Origin: Chrysogorgia sp. JL179-B06
Taxonomy: Eukaryota > Cnidaria > Anthozoa > Scleralcyonacea > Chrysogorgiidae
Assembly (NCBI GenBank): GCA_035772405.1
Contig: JAYKKM010000118.1
Coordinates: forward strand, 536,001-600,000
Reading direction: 5' to 3'
DNA: 64,000 nt
The position numbers and the translations under genes were made by a program. Every line of letters begins with the position of its first letter. Within the stretch, counting starts at the first letter, position 1. This document shows, one piece after another, positions 23,977-35,304 of this stretch. The notes beneath the pieces were generated by a model. It made no database searches. It was not told the DNA's origin and worked only from the letters and a program-made list of their open reading frames with translations.

Positions 23977-25047
23977 AGGTTAGTAGCCTCCTCCGCAGGC
24001 AACTCTGTGGCTTCTTTTTTCCGAGTCAAATCGCTTCAAAGGCTGTGCGAGCAATGTTTTGGCCGCTACACTTTTTGCACGACCTTTAATTACCAAATCA
24101 GAGACGGAACACGTAACATTTTTTATTTTTTATTTTTTTTCATTTGTTAATAGTACTTTTTTATGTGTGTAAATAGTGTTAGTATATTTTCGTGTATTTT
24201 TTTAGTAGTACGGCTCCTTGGAAAACAGACTATTTAAGACTGAAGGACTACCGTATGTAAATAAGATTAAATAATAAAATTCTCCGCCTTTATTTGCCAA
24301 ATTTATAATTTATTTTTACACTTCTGGGTTTTTTGACTTTGGGCGTTTACACAAGCGCCATCGATTCGAAACCAATTGGCATTTTTGTAACAACTAATAT
24401 CGCGGGTCCAATATATCATTCCAAGCTGAAGTGCTTCCCGCTGTTTTAAATGCCGCTGAACATATAATATTATGGACTTACATTTTCGTCATGTGAAGTT
24501 TCAAGTCACAGGGAAACATTGGAAAATTTCTAGAGTGACTTAGTGGATTAACATTAATTGTATGTGACATGCTGTTCGTTTAAAAATAAAATTGCAACAA
24601 TTAAATATGTAATGATTTACTGTCATCACTTACTGATAAAATACCATGTCTTATTTCCCGTATCGCTAGTAAAGATAAACTGATAATAAGATAAACTGCG
24701 CACTTATTTATTTGCGGGTTTGTAAATCCACTTGACAACTGCAGATGCTTGTTCAACGGTTTTATATAGACCCTTTTGAAACTTGAAGAGTGATGGATAA
24801 TGCCTATTTTACATACTATTTCCGTCGTTCTTGAAGAATCTGAGTATTCAACTCAATGTTATAACTAGCCTCCTCAGCAGGCAACTCTGTGGCTCTTCTA
24901 TTTCCCGAGTCAAATAGCTTCCAACGCTATTTTGGCCATCAATCCCTTCACAATCCCTATACTTCCCTGCAATCCCAGCCAAAGCCGTTACTGCCGCTAC
25001 AGTTCCTACGCGCCTGTTTACTGATCCGCACGCAGAAAATATTTAAT

Positions 25048-25304
25048 TTTGGGCTCGTTTTTTGAAATTTCCTGTGTAACCAGGCCTTATTCAAAATGGC
25101 CGCCAGTATATAATCGTCAGAATTTTGTCACTTAACCATGTAAATAACCACTAACCCCAAAACAACAAAGATCCTAACCCCCCGCCTAACGAGTTTTCTA
25201 ACGCTAACCCCCCGCCTATCGAGTTCTCTAACCTTACCCAATATTGGCTGCCATTTTGAATAAGGCCTGGTTACTTAGGAAAACTCAAAATGCAAGCCCA
25301 AAAT
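25048..25304. mobile_element. Foldback element (MITE-like)
   Basis: The arms TAACCAGGCCTTATTCAAAATGG (from about 25,076) and CCATTTTGAATAAGGCCTGGTTA (ending about 25,274) are inverted. Outer parts are also partly complementary (TTTTGGGCT). The centre has two direct copies of CTAACCCCCCGCCTA(A/T)CGAGTT. Confidence 0.75.
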
Positions 25305-25909
25305 ATTATTTTGCGATCCGCACGCCAAGTTGCCACTTGTCACAGTCCATTGCTATTAAATTATTACACTTCTGTATGATAATTACGCTTTATACACAAA
25401 TATGTAGAATAACTTTTTTTTGTAAACAAATATGAAGTTCAGTCACGGAGATTGTTTTGTTTATTTAAATTACTCGGTCTTAGGAAGTGAAGTAACCAAT
25501 TGGTCAGGTGCGACATTGGTGGAAAGGGGTGTAACTCGATAGACGCTCGCTGACGTGCAAGCTACGCTTGTCCAAACACTTTTAGGCCTTTGCGAGATAT
25601 AAAAGTGAATCAAATATATAGAAAATACTGACCGAGACTGATATGTTAAAGGACAGTATAAAATACAGGATGTTAAGCTAAATTATTTGGCGGGATCTTA
25701 ATTTAGTGGGTTAGTTTACGACACCCGCGACTGACGCCATTATATTTATGCCAATACTGCAATCTGATTGGCTACGCTACTCGCTATCTAATTATAGGTG
25801 TCAAGTAGCGCGGCCTAGTTCTTTGTTTCATTTTTCGAAATAATTTTGAAGCAATAACGAACATAAGTTTGTTTTTACTAAAAAAAAAGATTATTCGCTC
25901 TTCTATGAG

Positions 25910-25948
25910 GTGATAGTTAGCTCGGGCTTCGCCTTCGTTAACTATCAC
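25910..25948. repeat. Short hairpin GTGATAGTTA...TAACTATCAC
   Basis: A perfect 10-bp stem around a loop containing GGGCTTCGCC. An isolated palindrome, probably a solo foldback remnant. Confidence 0.6.
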
Positions 25949-25999
25949 ACGTCATAAAAAAATCTCGAGCTCATACTTGTGAAGTTCAAAGAACAGTCA

Positions 26000-26145
26000 A
26001 GAAACTGGCCCTTTCTCGAGCAACCGAAATTTAATATTATTATAACATCAACCCAAGTCAGTTTTAGGGTTAGGATTAGGGTTAGGATTAGCGATTGTTT
26101 GAATTTCGGTTTGTTCATATATCGAGAAAGCGCCAGTTATCGGCT
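26000..26145. repeat. Foldback with telomere-like core
   Basis: Outer arms CTGGCCCTTTCTCGAGCAACCGAAATT and AATTTCGGTTTG...CGAGAAAGCGCCAG are inverted. The core at 26,061-26,093 is a short run of TTAGGG/TTAGGA, like a degenerate metazoan telomere repeat. Confidence 0.6.
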
Positions 26146-26449
26146 GATAACTCGTGTTCCCCAAGTGCTTCAAATTAGGTATGTCTACTTATACCTTGTC
26201 TGGTCATGTTGTCGATGATATTGGCACAAAGATTCTTCAATTTTGGATATGAACATGAACCATACCCTCCAGTAGTAACAATAATAGTAGTAACAATATT
26301 TATTCAGGAAGTCCACTCACGGAAGTGATTTTCAGTGGAGTCTTGCATAGGTAAAACATATATACATACATAACAGAAAGGTACGGTGTAACAGATACAA
26401 TAGTACAATATAAATGAAAAATTACAAAACTAAAAATTAAAGTTTTAAA

Positions 26450-26950
26450 TGTTTCTTAAGTTTAAGTTTAAATAATGAAAAAAGATTAGTGACAGGTGAA
26501 AGACTGTTTCCCCCAGTTCCTGTTGAGTCGTAAGTGTAAGTTATGTTTGTTTCGAGTGTTGTAATTGTGGATATCAGCAGTATATTTGAAATTAAAATCA
26601 AAGTCAACGTCATTGTTCAAACTTTTATGCATGATAAGGCAACGCGATGAAAGAGCCTGCGCACTGACAGCAGTTGCAGTGTAATGATGGCTGACGAAAG
26701 TGGATGAAGATCAAGAATAATTCTTGCAACTTTGTTGTGAAGGACTTGAAGATGGTCCATGAGGACAGAATTGTTTTTATCACCTCAGACAAAATCAGCG
26801 TAGTCAAAAAGCGGCATAACAAGACTGTTTACGAATGTAAGGCGGGATTCGAGAGATAGAAGGTGTTTAACTCTTTCGATGACGCCAAGGCGTTGGTAGA
26901 TTTTCTTGGAAAGAATTTCAATATGATTTGACCAAGATAATGTCTGACTT
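26450..26950 (-). pseudogene. LINE reverse-transcriptase C-terminal fragment
   Basis: The reverse-strand translation reads WSNHIEILSKKIYQRLGVIE, then LLSLESRLTFVNSLVMPLFDYADF, a TGA stop, then LMDHLQVLHNKVARIILDLH. This matches the thumb region of non-LTR polymerases (LxWxxHI...LSKK...L...NSLV.P..DYxD). A diverged tail with NTRNK follows. It is 5'-truncated with at least one stop and a late frameshift. Confidence 0.8.
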
Positions 26951-27530
26951 AACATTACAGTTATATGTGATAATGTATATTATATTTATATGTTATTGCT
27001 GCGCAGCGAGTGTAGCAGCGATTGATTATTCAAGGCGCAAAAAATCTTGACTCGATTTTCAACCACAATCCTTTGCGTTATCAACCACAATCCGTTGCAC
27101 AGCCCGTTGTCAGTCATCAGTGAGCGCCAGCTTAAACTTTAGATGAGTGAGTTCAATTTCTAACTTGAAATATGCGGAAACTATTTTCTTTCATCTATCT
27201 AAAACAATCACAACTATATACCAGTTGTTTTCGCGTGTGTGGGTTTCAGATTTCTCGCTCCGGCTGTATTAAATACAGAGAGTCTCCCATTCCGATCTAT
27301 GGCTTAATTGCTCAATATATCAATATAAAATTACAATAATGTGTTTATGTATTCTACCGCACAATTCTACCGCATATATGTTTAGACTAGAAGTTACTAT
27401 CGCAAGGGAAGTGCTGCCTCAAAAGTCATGGGAAGCCTAATTTTTTATAAAATTTCCAAAATGAACCCACATGTACACATTTAAATACAGCAGACTTAAA
27501 TTACAAATGACTATCACTTAATATCTGAAT

Positions 27531-28423
27531 ATAATGTATCAGTCAAATCCAAGCATGCCCATCCCCCCCCCCCCCGGGCCAACCCCCGGGCATTTGACAT
27601 TTTTTTCCAAAGTGCTGCTAATTCCCCACAGTGGGGATGAAATGCAGGTGCAAATGCCCCGCGGTGGGGCAAAAAATCTGTGGCAAATCCCCGGCCCTGG
27701 GTGAAACATGAAAGCAACAACAGCAATATTCAGTGTTTTCAAATATCAAATTATTATATATAAATACTATTTACAAGGCAGGTATTAACCCTTTACCTTC
27801 TAGGTATGTCATTCTGCTAAATTTGTCCCCCGCGCGCGGTCAAGGTAGTCTTTAGTCTTCCTGCGCGGCCATAAACGACGACATCGTACATGTTTTCGAA
27901 AACAAGAGCAGTCTGAGTCATATGGATGAAGCTTTGAAATCGATATTTAAAATTAAAAGAAATTGAATTTATTGTAATTGAAATTTTAATCAAGTACCAA
28001 AAAGCCATGAACAAACAACAAAACAAATTCTGTTTTTAATTGACAAAAAAATCCGTCGGACAAAATGTCCGACAAGTCGTAACATTGATCGGACATTTGT
28101 ATTTTCTCGTCGGACAATGTCCGATGTCCGACGGTTAAATCGAGCCCTGCCGTAGGCTGTAGACTTAAACTCCTCCATGATCGAATGACACTCGAACAAC
28201 AACACGCTTTGTAAGTGTAGCAATGCTATGAGGGGAGTGGCAAATCAATTGCACCTGCCCCCCACTGCCTTTTGATGCTGTCCAAAGGGAACGAGGATCA
28301 TATTACCGTATTATCTAATGCCCGAGCAAAGATTTGGGTTCAAATTCCCCACCCCCGGGATTGGTCAACGTATCAAATGCCCGGGGGGGGGATGGGCATG
28401 GTTGGATTTGACTGATACATAAT
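27531..28423. mobile_element. Non-autonomous DNA element with GC-rich inverted ends
   Basis: Left end ATAATGTATCAGTCAAATCC followed by CATGCCCATCCCCC and CCCGGGCATTTGA; the right end is its complement (TCAAATGCCCGGGGGGG...GGATTTGACTGATACAT). The body of about 890 bp has no intact transposase. It contains short palindromes such as GTCGGACAAAATGTCCGAC near 28,050. Flanks are too AT-rich to fix a target duplication. Confidence 0.8.
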
Positions 28424-29418
28424 TGGCAAGGCTTTTGACTGCATACACAGTATACATTATGACTATACAGTATGTAGTTGGTGATTGGCAAACAAATTTC
28501 TGATAAATCACTGCCACTATAAATCATGCTTCTTACTGTGGCAAAGCTGTTAGTGGAATTGCGAGTGTCTGATATGTTATGACAAAGAAAGCGCTTTCCT
28601 CGTTGAAACTGACAATGGACGTTCGTCTCACCTAGCCGGTCCTCGCGCTGGCTTGCTGAAAATGCCATGGTCGTTATGACGTTCGCGAGGTCATTCGGAT
28701 TGCTTCAGTAAACCCTCTGGAGTATGTCATTTTGTTGGATGATTCCTACGTCATAAAACTCGACAAACGTGATCCAATTTTTTTCACAAATCGAGATTCA
28801 GGTCGACTATACATAGCTCGGCAAAAGGACTGGCGCGAATTGCATAGGAACCCAAGCAAGCGTCAAGAATACGTTAATAAATTCTGCGCCGGAGACGACT
28901 ATCGTATTCGTCTATCGCCTCGCGTTCGATCAACAATCCGAAACAGCATTATAGATTTCTGTTTTGTGTCTCTTTGCCTCGTGTCATCAGAAAATCGAAA
29001 CCAGGTTTTGGATTTCTGTTTTGTGTCTCTCTGCACTCGTGTACAACCACGCAGGCTATAGTTAGCCATTGGCAGTTTACCGTTATCATTCAGTTCTCAT
29101 TAAAAACACACAAACAATTGCGCTCAATTCGCCTCAACCTCGTACTCAGGGTCTTATCTCCGCTCTGGGTACGAGGTTGAATTCGCCTTTGATACGCCAC
29201 TTTGCCTTAATTAAATCCACCCAAAATAACCTCAGCATACCCCCTTCTGTTGCCTTACTCGGGTTCACTCAGCACTCCAAAATTGCACAGAACTCTGCGC
29301 AGCACTTACTACCAATTGGTAACCTAGTATTATATATTATATGTGATAATGTCTGACTTAACTCCCCACCCACGGTATATGCCAACTTTTCAACCGTGTT
29401 TTACTTTTTTCTTCGTAG
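28424..29418. other. Intron tail with unidentified open frame
   Basis: A frame at 28,732-29,061 (LDDSYVIKLDKRDPIFFTNR then DSGRLYIARQKDWRELH) looks protein-like, but I match it to no family. Its end contains a direct duplication of about 23 bp, GATTTCTGTTTTGTGTCTCT. It is not needed to join exons 1 and 2, which are in phase without it. A hairpin at 29,137-29,182 pairs CAACCTCGTACTCAG with CTGGGTACGAGGTTG. Confidence 0.3.
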
Positions 29419-29665
29419 ATTGATCTGAAAGTCATAGGCCGTCACCCTGACGATCACGACGGCCGTTATTACGTCACACAGTTGCAATTACGTCAACCAC
29501 GTGTAATTCGAGAGATCAATGGTCGATCAATAAAACACGTTGTGGATCACAACTTAGAGGAAAAACTCTCCAAACCATTTTTCTTCCTTCAAGACGTCAA
29601 AGGAAAGATAACTCGCGTGTTTTATCCTCACGAAGACGCACCTGATGTTGTTGGTTTTAAGAAAG
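29419..29665 (+). CDS. Giant protein coding exon 2 (LLTP N-terminal barrel)
   Basis: Begins in phase 0 after acceptor TTTTTTCTTCGTAG and ends in phase 1 at AAAG|GTAAGT, an ideal donor. It encodes residues 61-142. The key family pattern is at the end: EKLSKPFFFLQDVKGKITRV, then FYPHEDAPDVVGFKKG. In vitellogenins, apolipophorins and apoB this region carries a K.F.F.Q...G.I..V...E......N.K.G signature, just before the conserved I/V-LS-x-LQ segment. That segment follows directly after splicing to exon 3 (GFKKG|VVSALNVRL). This junction is the strongest single proof of the gene's identity. Confidence 0.88.
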
Positions 29666-30368
29666 GTAAGTAAAAATAGGTTAATGTCTTTTATGTCTCA
29701 ACTCTATATAAGAAACTATATATAAGGGCTCCGCTCGAAACGTCAGAATCTCGTTGTTAAAATCTCGGCGGTTTTTTGTTGTTTTGTTTTTTAACTCTTT
29801 CCTGTCCCCGAAGTCGTCAATCGAAAAACATGGCACACGGTAACGCGAGATTAAAAATTGAAATTCGACAAGCGCCAGGGACATGAGATCCACTCTGCAC
29901 ACGCCAAGTTTGATTTGATTTCATAAATAACTCTGCGATTGGTGGCATTTTGAATTTTCATGATGCTACGCGAGCGTGCAAGATGCCATTTTCTAGAAAA
30001 ATGGAAGTTTTTCAACCTGATTTATGATAATTAATGCTAATTTATATTATCATGATGTGTCTTGTTCGGAAAATTCAAAAGCATTGGTAAAAGCCGCCAA
30101 GCCGGTTTGTTGGACTTTCAGAAAAGGTATAGATTTCGCAACAGTAATGGATATTTCCAGAGATATCAATAGAACAAAGAGGGAGTTCAATTTTGGATGT
30201 TTTTCAGCCGGACAGGAAAGAGTTAATGAATTTGTCACAATATATTTACAAGTTACTATTAATACAAAAAGTACATACAAATAGAGAGAGAGAGAAATTT
30301 ATTTGAATTCGGAATCTTATCTATTACAAATTGCTTTTCGTAAGAGCCGAATAATATTTACATGAATA

Positions 30369-30640
30369 CAGTTAACTCTCGCCTTGCGGACACCCCGCTA
30401 TTACGGACACCCCGCTATTACGGACACCCCGCTATTAAGGACAGTTGGTAAATGCCCGGCCGAAACTACTATAAAATGTGTTGAAATAACTCTCGTTATT
30501 ACGGACACCTTGGACGTATTTTTCTCTCGACACATGAAAGCGAATGACTTTTTAATTTATCGAGTGACCACTTTGAAGATTCCGTTCGTCATCATTTCTG
30601 TCGACAAAAATGACAAACAGAAAAATATAAAGTAAGCGAG
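30369..30640. mobile_element. Pogo/Tigger-like element end with CCCCGCTATTACGGACA repeats
   Basis: It starts after a TA with CAGTTAACTCTCGCCTTGCG. Three copies of GGACACCCCGCTATTA and one diverged copy (CTCGTTATTACGGACACC) follow. CAGTxAACTCTCGCC and xxACGGACAC are characteristic of Tc1-mariner/pogo ends in invertebrates. I found no matching inverted right end, so this is probably a fragment. Confidence 0.55.
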
Positions 30641-31393
30641 AATGCCGTGAGTGAAAGATCACATCAAAGCACGCTAGAGAGGTACTTCATCACAGAATAA
30701 AACTTCGTGTAAGTTTACTGAGTTTTGTTACTGTACCTTTACAGTGAAGGAAAGAACTTTTTGGTTTTGGAATAAAAAAATATTTGAACACAAATTTTTG
30801 ACTTGTGTTTTGACTTGTACTGTGTACTTATATGTATCACAGTAAACGTCAACTAGAAATTGAAATAAACTGGACATTTTAAAACAAAAAAGCAGTAATA
30901 CATTGTAGTTACATTTTACAACCTGAAATCGGGATAACAACAAGAATGTATGCTAAAAGCTATTCCGTACTTACATGAGTGCTGAATAAACTTTTGCTTT
31001 CAAAAAGGTTCGAAGAACACTAAACACTAACCTTAAAACACTAAAGTAAAAAAACACTAACCTTAAAACACTAACCCTGCTTTAGAACGGAATAGTTTTA
31101 AGCATACATTCTTGTTGTTTGCATGTGGCACTAAAATATATTTCTGATTCTCGATCGTGTGTTGAATTCATACGTTTTCAATCTCCCGGTAATATAAATC
31201 GTGCGAAAATATTTATAACATGAGTTCAACTGTTTAAAACATAACCATTCTTTCTTTATTAAATACAATCGATAGGTTTCCGTGTATTAATTTTCCGTGT
31301 ATTAACCGCCATTGTTGGTGTATGAAAATCAGTGATGAAAATGCGGTTTGCGTGGCGTGAAATGTTCATACTCGTGTGCGATCATATCGTGTT

Positions 31394-31705
31394 TCAGAAG
31401 GAGGACAGGATGTGACGCGTTAACGCCAGTGAAATGGTGGCATCGACCGTAACTGGTGGCAACGACCGTTTACGAAACGGAAAATTGCCCCGCCGCTGGA
31501 CATTTTCAATTAGCGAGCGATGTTTACTGGTGTAAGGTGACCACAAGTTACTGCCATACTCGAGCTTGGGCCTTACAAGGGCGCAGTATAACAATTTTCG
31601 TGTTCTTGAATCCGTGTTGTCCCTGCATAGTCTTTTAGTAAGACCGAGTGTCTTGTTGGCCTTGGCGACAGTGATTTCGATGTGTCTTGACCAAGTTTAC
31701 TATAA
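31394..31705 (-). pseudogene. LINE reverse-transcriptase fragment
   Basis: The reverse strand reads TWSRHIEITVAKANKTLGLT, then LLYCALVRPKLEYGSNLWSP, then YTSKHRSLIENVQRR. This is the classical thumb/connection block of CR1/RTE-like polymerases (LVRPxLEYxxxxWSPYxxxxxxxIExVQRR). It is 5'-truncated and ends abruptly after VQRR. About 100 codons survive without a stop, so it is fairly recent. Confidence 0.85.
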
Positions 31706-32055
31706 CTGTAACGCTGACTGACATGGACATCAGTTTCAGGCCCCTACGCGGTCAAAAACGAACCTTTCTCGTCCCCAGTATATTTTTTTCATGTAAAATT
31801 TCGGAAACGAGAATGAAAACAAGCTGTAACCGACGTCCAAGTTGACTGCGGCCGTCTTTGCCTTTGGCTTCAGTTTTGGGTCCAATCATTGACTGTAGTC
31901 AGCATTTCAGTTATATATGTAGTTCAGTAAGAAGCCGTCGTGGTGATAAGTCAGTGTGGGGTGGTGGTGTGCATGTATGTGTGTGAAATACTACCTAACC
32001 ACCACGGTGGGGTAGTATTCCTCACTGTGCGTATGCGTCTTTTATTTGGTCGTAG

Positions 32056-35000
32056 GTGTTGTGAGTGCGCTGAACGTACGACTTCACGACGAAGGAGCAA
32101 CGACGACATACGAAGCAGAAGAAGAGGACGATTCCGGGATTCACGTGACGCATTATGACGTAAGTAGAATAAATTCAAGTGATATCGACGTGATAAAAAG
32201 GTGGACTAGTGACGATTATTTAAAACATGCTGATGGTCGTCCTGTGAATGGAAAACAACATAGCAAAAGCCATTATCATTCCGCTGTTAAAATTCAAAAC
32301 AATACCATTAAAACAGTGGAAAGAACACACTGGTCTTATCTTCATGCTGATAAAAGCTACAGAGAACCTCTTAATCACAAAGCCTTCCAGGATCAACCCG
32401 ATTTTGAATTTAAAACATCAGGAGAAAATCAATTGTACCTTCTTGACTGTACTAAATCATCTACTAGTAAACGAACCAAAAGGGACTCGGAAAATGAGAA
32501 TATTGTATCTTCTCTACTAGCCACCCTTAAACGCGACAGTTTAAGTTATGGTGAGATGAACCGCTTGAAGTGGTCTTCTGTTGGTAATCCAAGAAAACCA
32601 ACACGAACATTCTACGAACTTCTTCGCTGTTACTCAGATCCTTCCGTGAAAGGAAGTGAGCTTTCAAAATGTATTAAAGAACTTCATTTTCTCGCTCGAA
32701 GTGACGACATAATCTTCCAGAGGATAATCAACTTAACTCTACAACGTTCTCATCAAAACTTCTCCACGTGGTCGGGTTTGGTTGGTTCGTTGGTCGTCAG
32801 AGGGGACTATCACAACCAGAAAGTCTTAGCAAGGGTATTATTATCCGAGAGTCCTCGTCCCCTCACGGAAAAAGAACATTCAGTACTTCTAGAAGCGGTC
32901 TACTTTATCCCCTCCGGACCCTTGTACCCAGACCTCCTTCAAGCATTGATAACGCTTCATGGCAACGCAAGCAAAAGTGAAGAGGTCTCAGTGATGGCCA
33001 TGTTGGTTGTCTCTGGTTTGGTAAAAAGATGTCATGAAGATGGCTACAATACTTCTTTGTCCGATGTCATGATGCAGCATTTGCTAAACAGTTTTAAGAA
33101 TCATCCTGCTCGCTTTCATGACGACGGCAGCGATACTCATGAAGAATATCTTAGAAACCATATCTGGGCATTTGGAAATTTAGGTCATCCTTCGTGTTTG
33201 CACTTGATAACGCCACACTTGGACCACGATAACTCCGCTATCAGATACTCAGCAGTCTCAGCTATGAGGAAACTTCCTTCGCAGCACACTGACCATCACT
33301 TACTGCGGGTTCTTAAACACGACGAACACGTGACTGTTAAGGCTGGAGTTGTTGAGGTTTTCACGGAAAGGCGACAGAACTTGACGATAGAGCTGCGACA
33401 AGCGATCGAAGACGCACTGTGGAAGGCTGAAGAAGGCGACGAACTTGATTCTGCAATCACAGAATTTCTTGAAAACCACGGAGATGATTCGCATCACGTG
33501 ATCAAACATTTACGAAAACGACGAGAGAGCATTAGGCGAAAAAAAAGAGCGCTTATTCCCGCATTAAGACCTCGTGAATTTTCATTAGGACCACGCAAGG
33601 AATGGCGGAAAACATTTGGCGGGAAACGTGCAGGCGCAGAAGCAATAATGCGGTTTATCAACCAAGTTAAACTAAGAATAGGTATTTTTGGCGGGAAATT
33701 TGAAGTGGACCTAGATAACTTGGCGCATCTTCGTGCGCATGTATTCAAGTGGTCCTTTGATGTCATCAAAGGGAAGGCAGCTTTCAAGATGTCGGCAAGT
33801 TTCAAAAATGATATTCCCAAAGATCTGATTCATACCATAGCTGACACAGCTGACGATGTTTTAGCAAACGTCGATGCGTTAACAAGTATTTTTGCTAAAC
33901 ATATCCAAAACTTTGTCGACAAACTGAAGAATTACCTGCCAATTAGTGCCAACAAATTCGTAGAATTCGTCACGAAAGCGGCGGAGTTTTTACAACGAAC
34001 GATTCAGTCGACACGCTTCGGACGATTTTTTACCGAAATTGTGAAAAATCTTAGAAACGCCCTTCGATCAAATGGCATTTGGAATAAAATTGCAAACCTA
34101 GTGAACAAACTCCTGCAAAATCTGACCAGTTTGAAAATATCAAACAATCCTTTCGAGGAAGCATTTCAGTTTCTTAACAAACTCGTTGACCTGGTGCTAA
34201 GAGTTGCCTCCGGATTGCCTCGTGAATTTCCCGTGAACTTCAACATCAAAGAGTTCCTAAAGCATATTTCAAAACCGTTTTCTTCTCTTGGCGAGGCCGT
34301 GCAAGACTACTTCAAATCGCTGGGCGTCAAAATTCCTGGAAACTTTTTCGGAATGCTTCATTTTAAGATCACATTACGTTTTCCTGTTTTTCTGAATCAG
34401 TTCAGGACGGTGAGTCTCCGCTTGCTGAGATTTGGGAACAATTTCTTGGAAATGTTGCATGTCTTCCGAGACATGATCAAGCTCGAGTTACCGCGATTAT
34501 ATCTTCCGGAATTTGCTCTCGTCCCTGCTGGAAATCAACTTTTCGACTTTGACTTATCTTTCGACTGGAGGATCAGATTCAACTTTAAAATTGACTTCGG
34601 GAGCCCTAACTTTATTACATTTAGGAATTTCTTTGCCTATTTAGCTCCGATTTTTCAAAGATTTGATGGACCCAACATAGACCTCGCCAAGTTTTTCCAA
34701 GAATTCTTACCTGGTCTACGAAATGGTTTGAAATCTATCGATATTGGTCTTTTCAAAAATACTAATAATCTCAATGTTGCAAAATGGTTCCGAGAGGTCA
34801 TTCAAGAATTCAAGAATCTTCTTAACCAACAAGATAAGAATCTTTTTGATTTTAGTGACACTTCGAAATTTATAGAAGAACTGGCAATGAAGACGGGTGC
34901 ATTTTCGAAGAAAGCCCTTAAGAAGGTTTGCAAGTTCCAAGGGTTTTTGTTGAAATCTGCAGGGAAGTTGCAAAGTTTTGGAGAAACATTGGAAAACGAA

Positions 35001-35304
35001 ACCATCGTTGTGATTAAAAAGGTTGAAGACGCAACACAAAACGTGATTGATGAAGTAGTCAATGTTACTGTGTTTGTGGATAATTTGATTGGCGACTTGA
35101 AACAGAACCTGTCTAATACGGCACAGAAATTCGTTAATAACTTCTTGGATAAACTCGAAGGCTCGCTTGTAAATGTGAAAAAACTTGCTGATAATATTGC
35201 AGAATTCACCAGCAATTCCTCGCAAAAGCTGACTGGTTTTTGCCACAAGACTGCAGATTTCTCAGGCGAAGTTCTTGATCAAATTCAAACAGAAGCTGAA
35301 AAAA
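32056..35304 (+). CDS. Giant protein exon 3, first frame (LLTP domain, helical region)
   Basis: Continues from exon 2 in phase 1. Residues about 143-620 complete an LLTP/Vitellogenin-N module. The beta-barrel remainder is followed by helical repeats; HIWAFGNLGHPSCLHLITPH, then SAIRYSAVSAMRKLPS, is the family's hallmark HEAT-like helix pair. Basic sites KRTKR (32469-32483, residue about 281) and RRKKR (33534-33548, residue about 636) fit furin sites; the second sits at the module's C-terminal edge. From about 33,560 come amphipathic helices rich in F, L, K and N, without the beta-sheet domains usual after this module in vitellogenin. The frame ends in TGA at 35313-35315, and the protein clearly continues in the next frame after an A6 run (35299-35304). 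Confidence 0.9.
35299..35304 (+). other. A6 homopolymer at which the coding frame shifts by one base
   Basis: GCTGAAAAAAGCTGCC. Upstream coding is in one frame and downstream in the +1 frame, and the two open frames overlap by about 40 bp. One A fewer would give a continuous frame. A GTGAGT string at 35312 could be a donor, but I found no nearby acceptor in the right phase. Confidence 0.8.

Larger units (their letters stand above)
16496..29418 (+). other. Intron 1 (12.9 kb) of the giant gene
   Basis: Runs from donor GTATGC to acceptor TTTTTTCTTCGTAG. It is filled with repeats, most listed separately: GTTGTT palindromic repeats, a three-way hairpin, several foldback elements, a tRNA-derived repeat, a solitary satellite copy and LINE fragments. 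I see nothing beyond AT-rich sequence in 17,041-17,900, 19,400-20,030, 21,600-22,390, 24,100-24,860, 25,300-25,860 and 26,950-27,530. A motif near 23,987 (CAGGCAACTCTGTGGC) recurs near 24,878 in the same orientation. Confidence 0.7.
29666..32055 (+). other. Intron 2 (2.4 kb)
   Basis: Flanked by GTAAGT and TTTATTTGGTCGTAG. It contains half of a hammerhead-like motif (GGGCTCCGCTCGAAACGTCAG at about 29,726), a pogo/Tigger-like end at 30,369, and a LINE fragment at 31,394. Stretches 29,760-30,365 and 30,650-31,390 show only AT-rich sequence, a GA repeat near 30,284 and repeated ACACTAACCTTAAA near 31,017. Confidence 0.75.

Noticed and set aside
27514..28223. Minus-strand frames of 67-77 codons
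   Set aside because: They lie in a non-autonomous element with G/C tracts and inverted ends; no domain.
34716..35248. Minus-strand frames of 176 and 148 codons
   Set aside because: Shadows of the strongly coding plus-strand exon; composition and periodicity belong to the plus strand.
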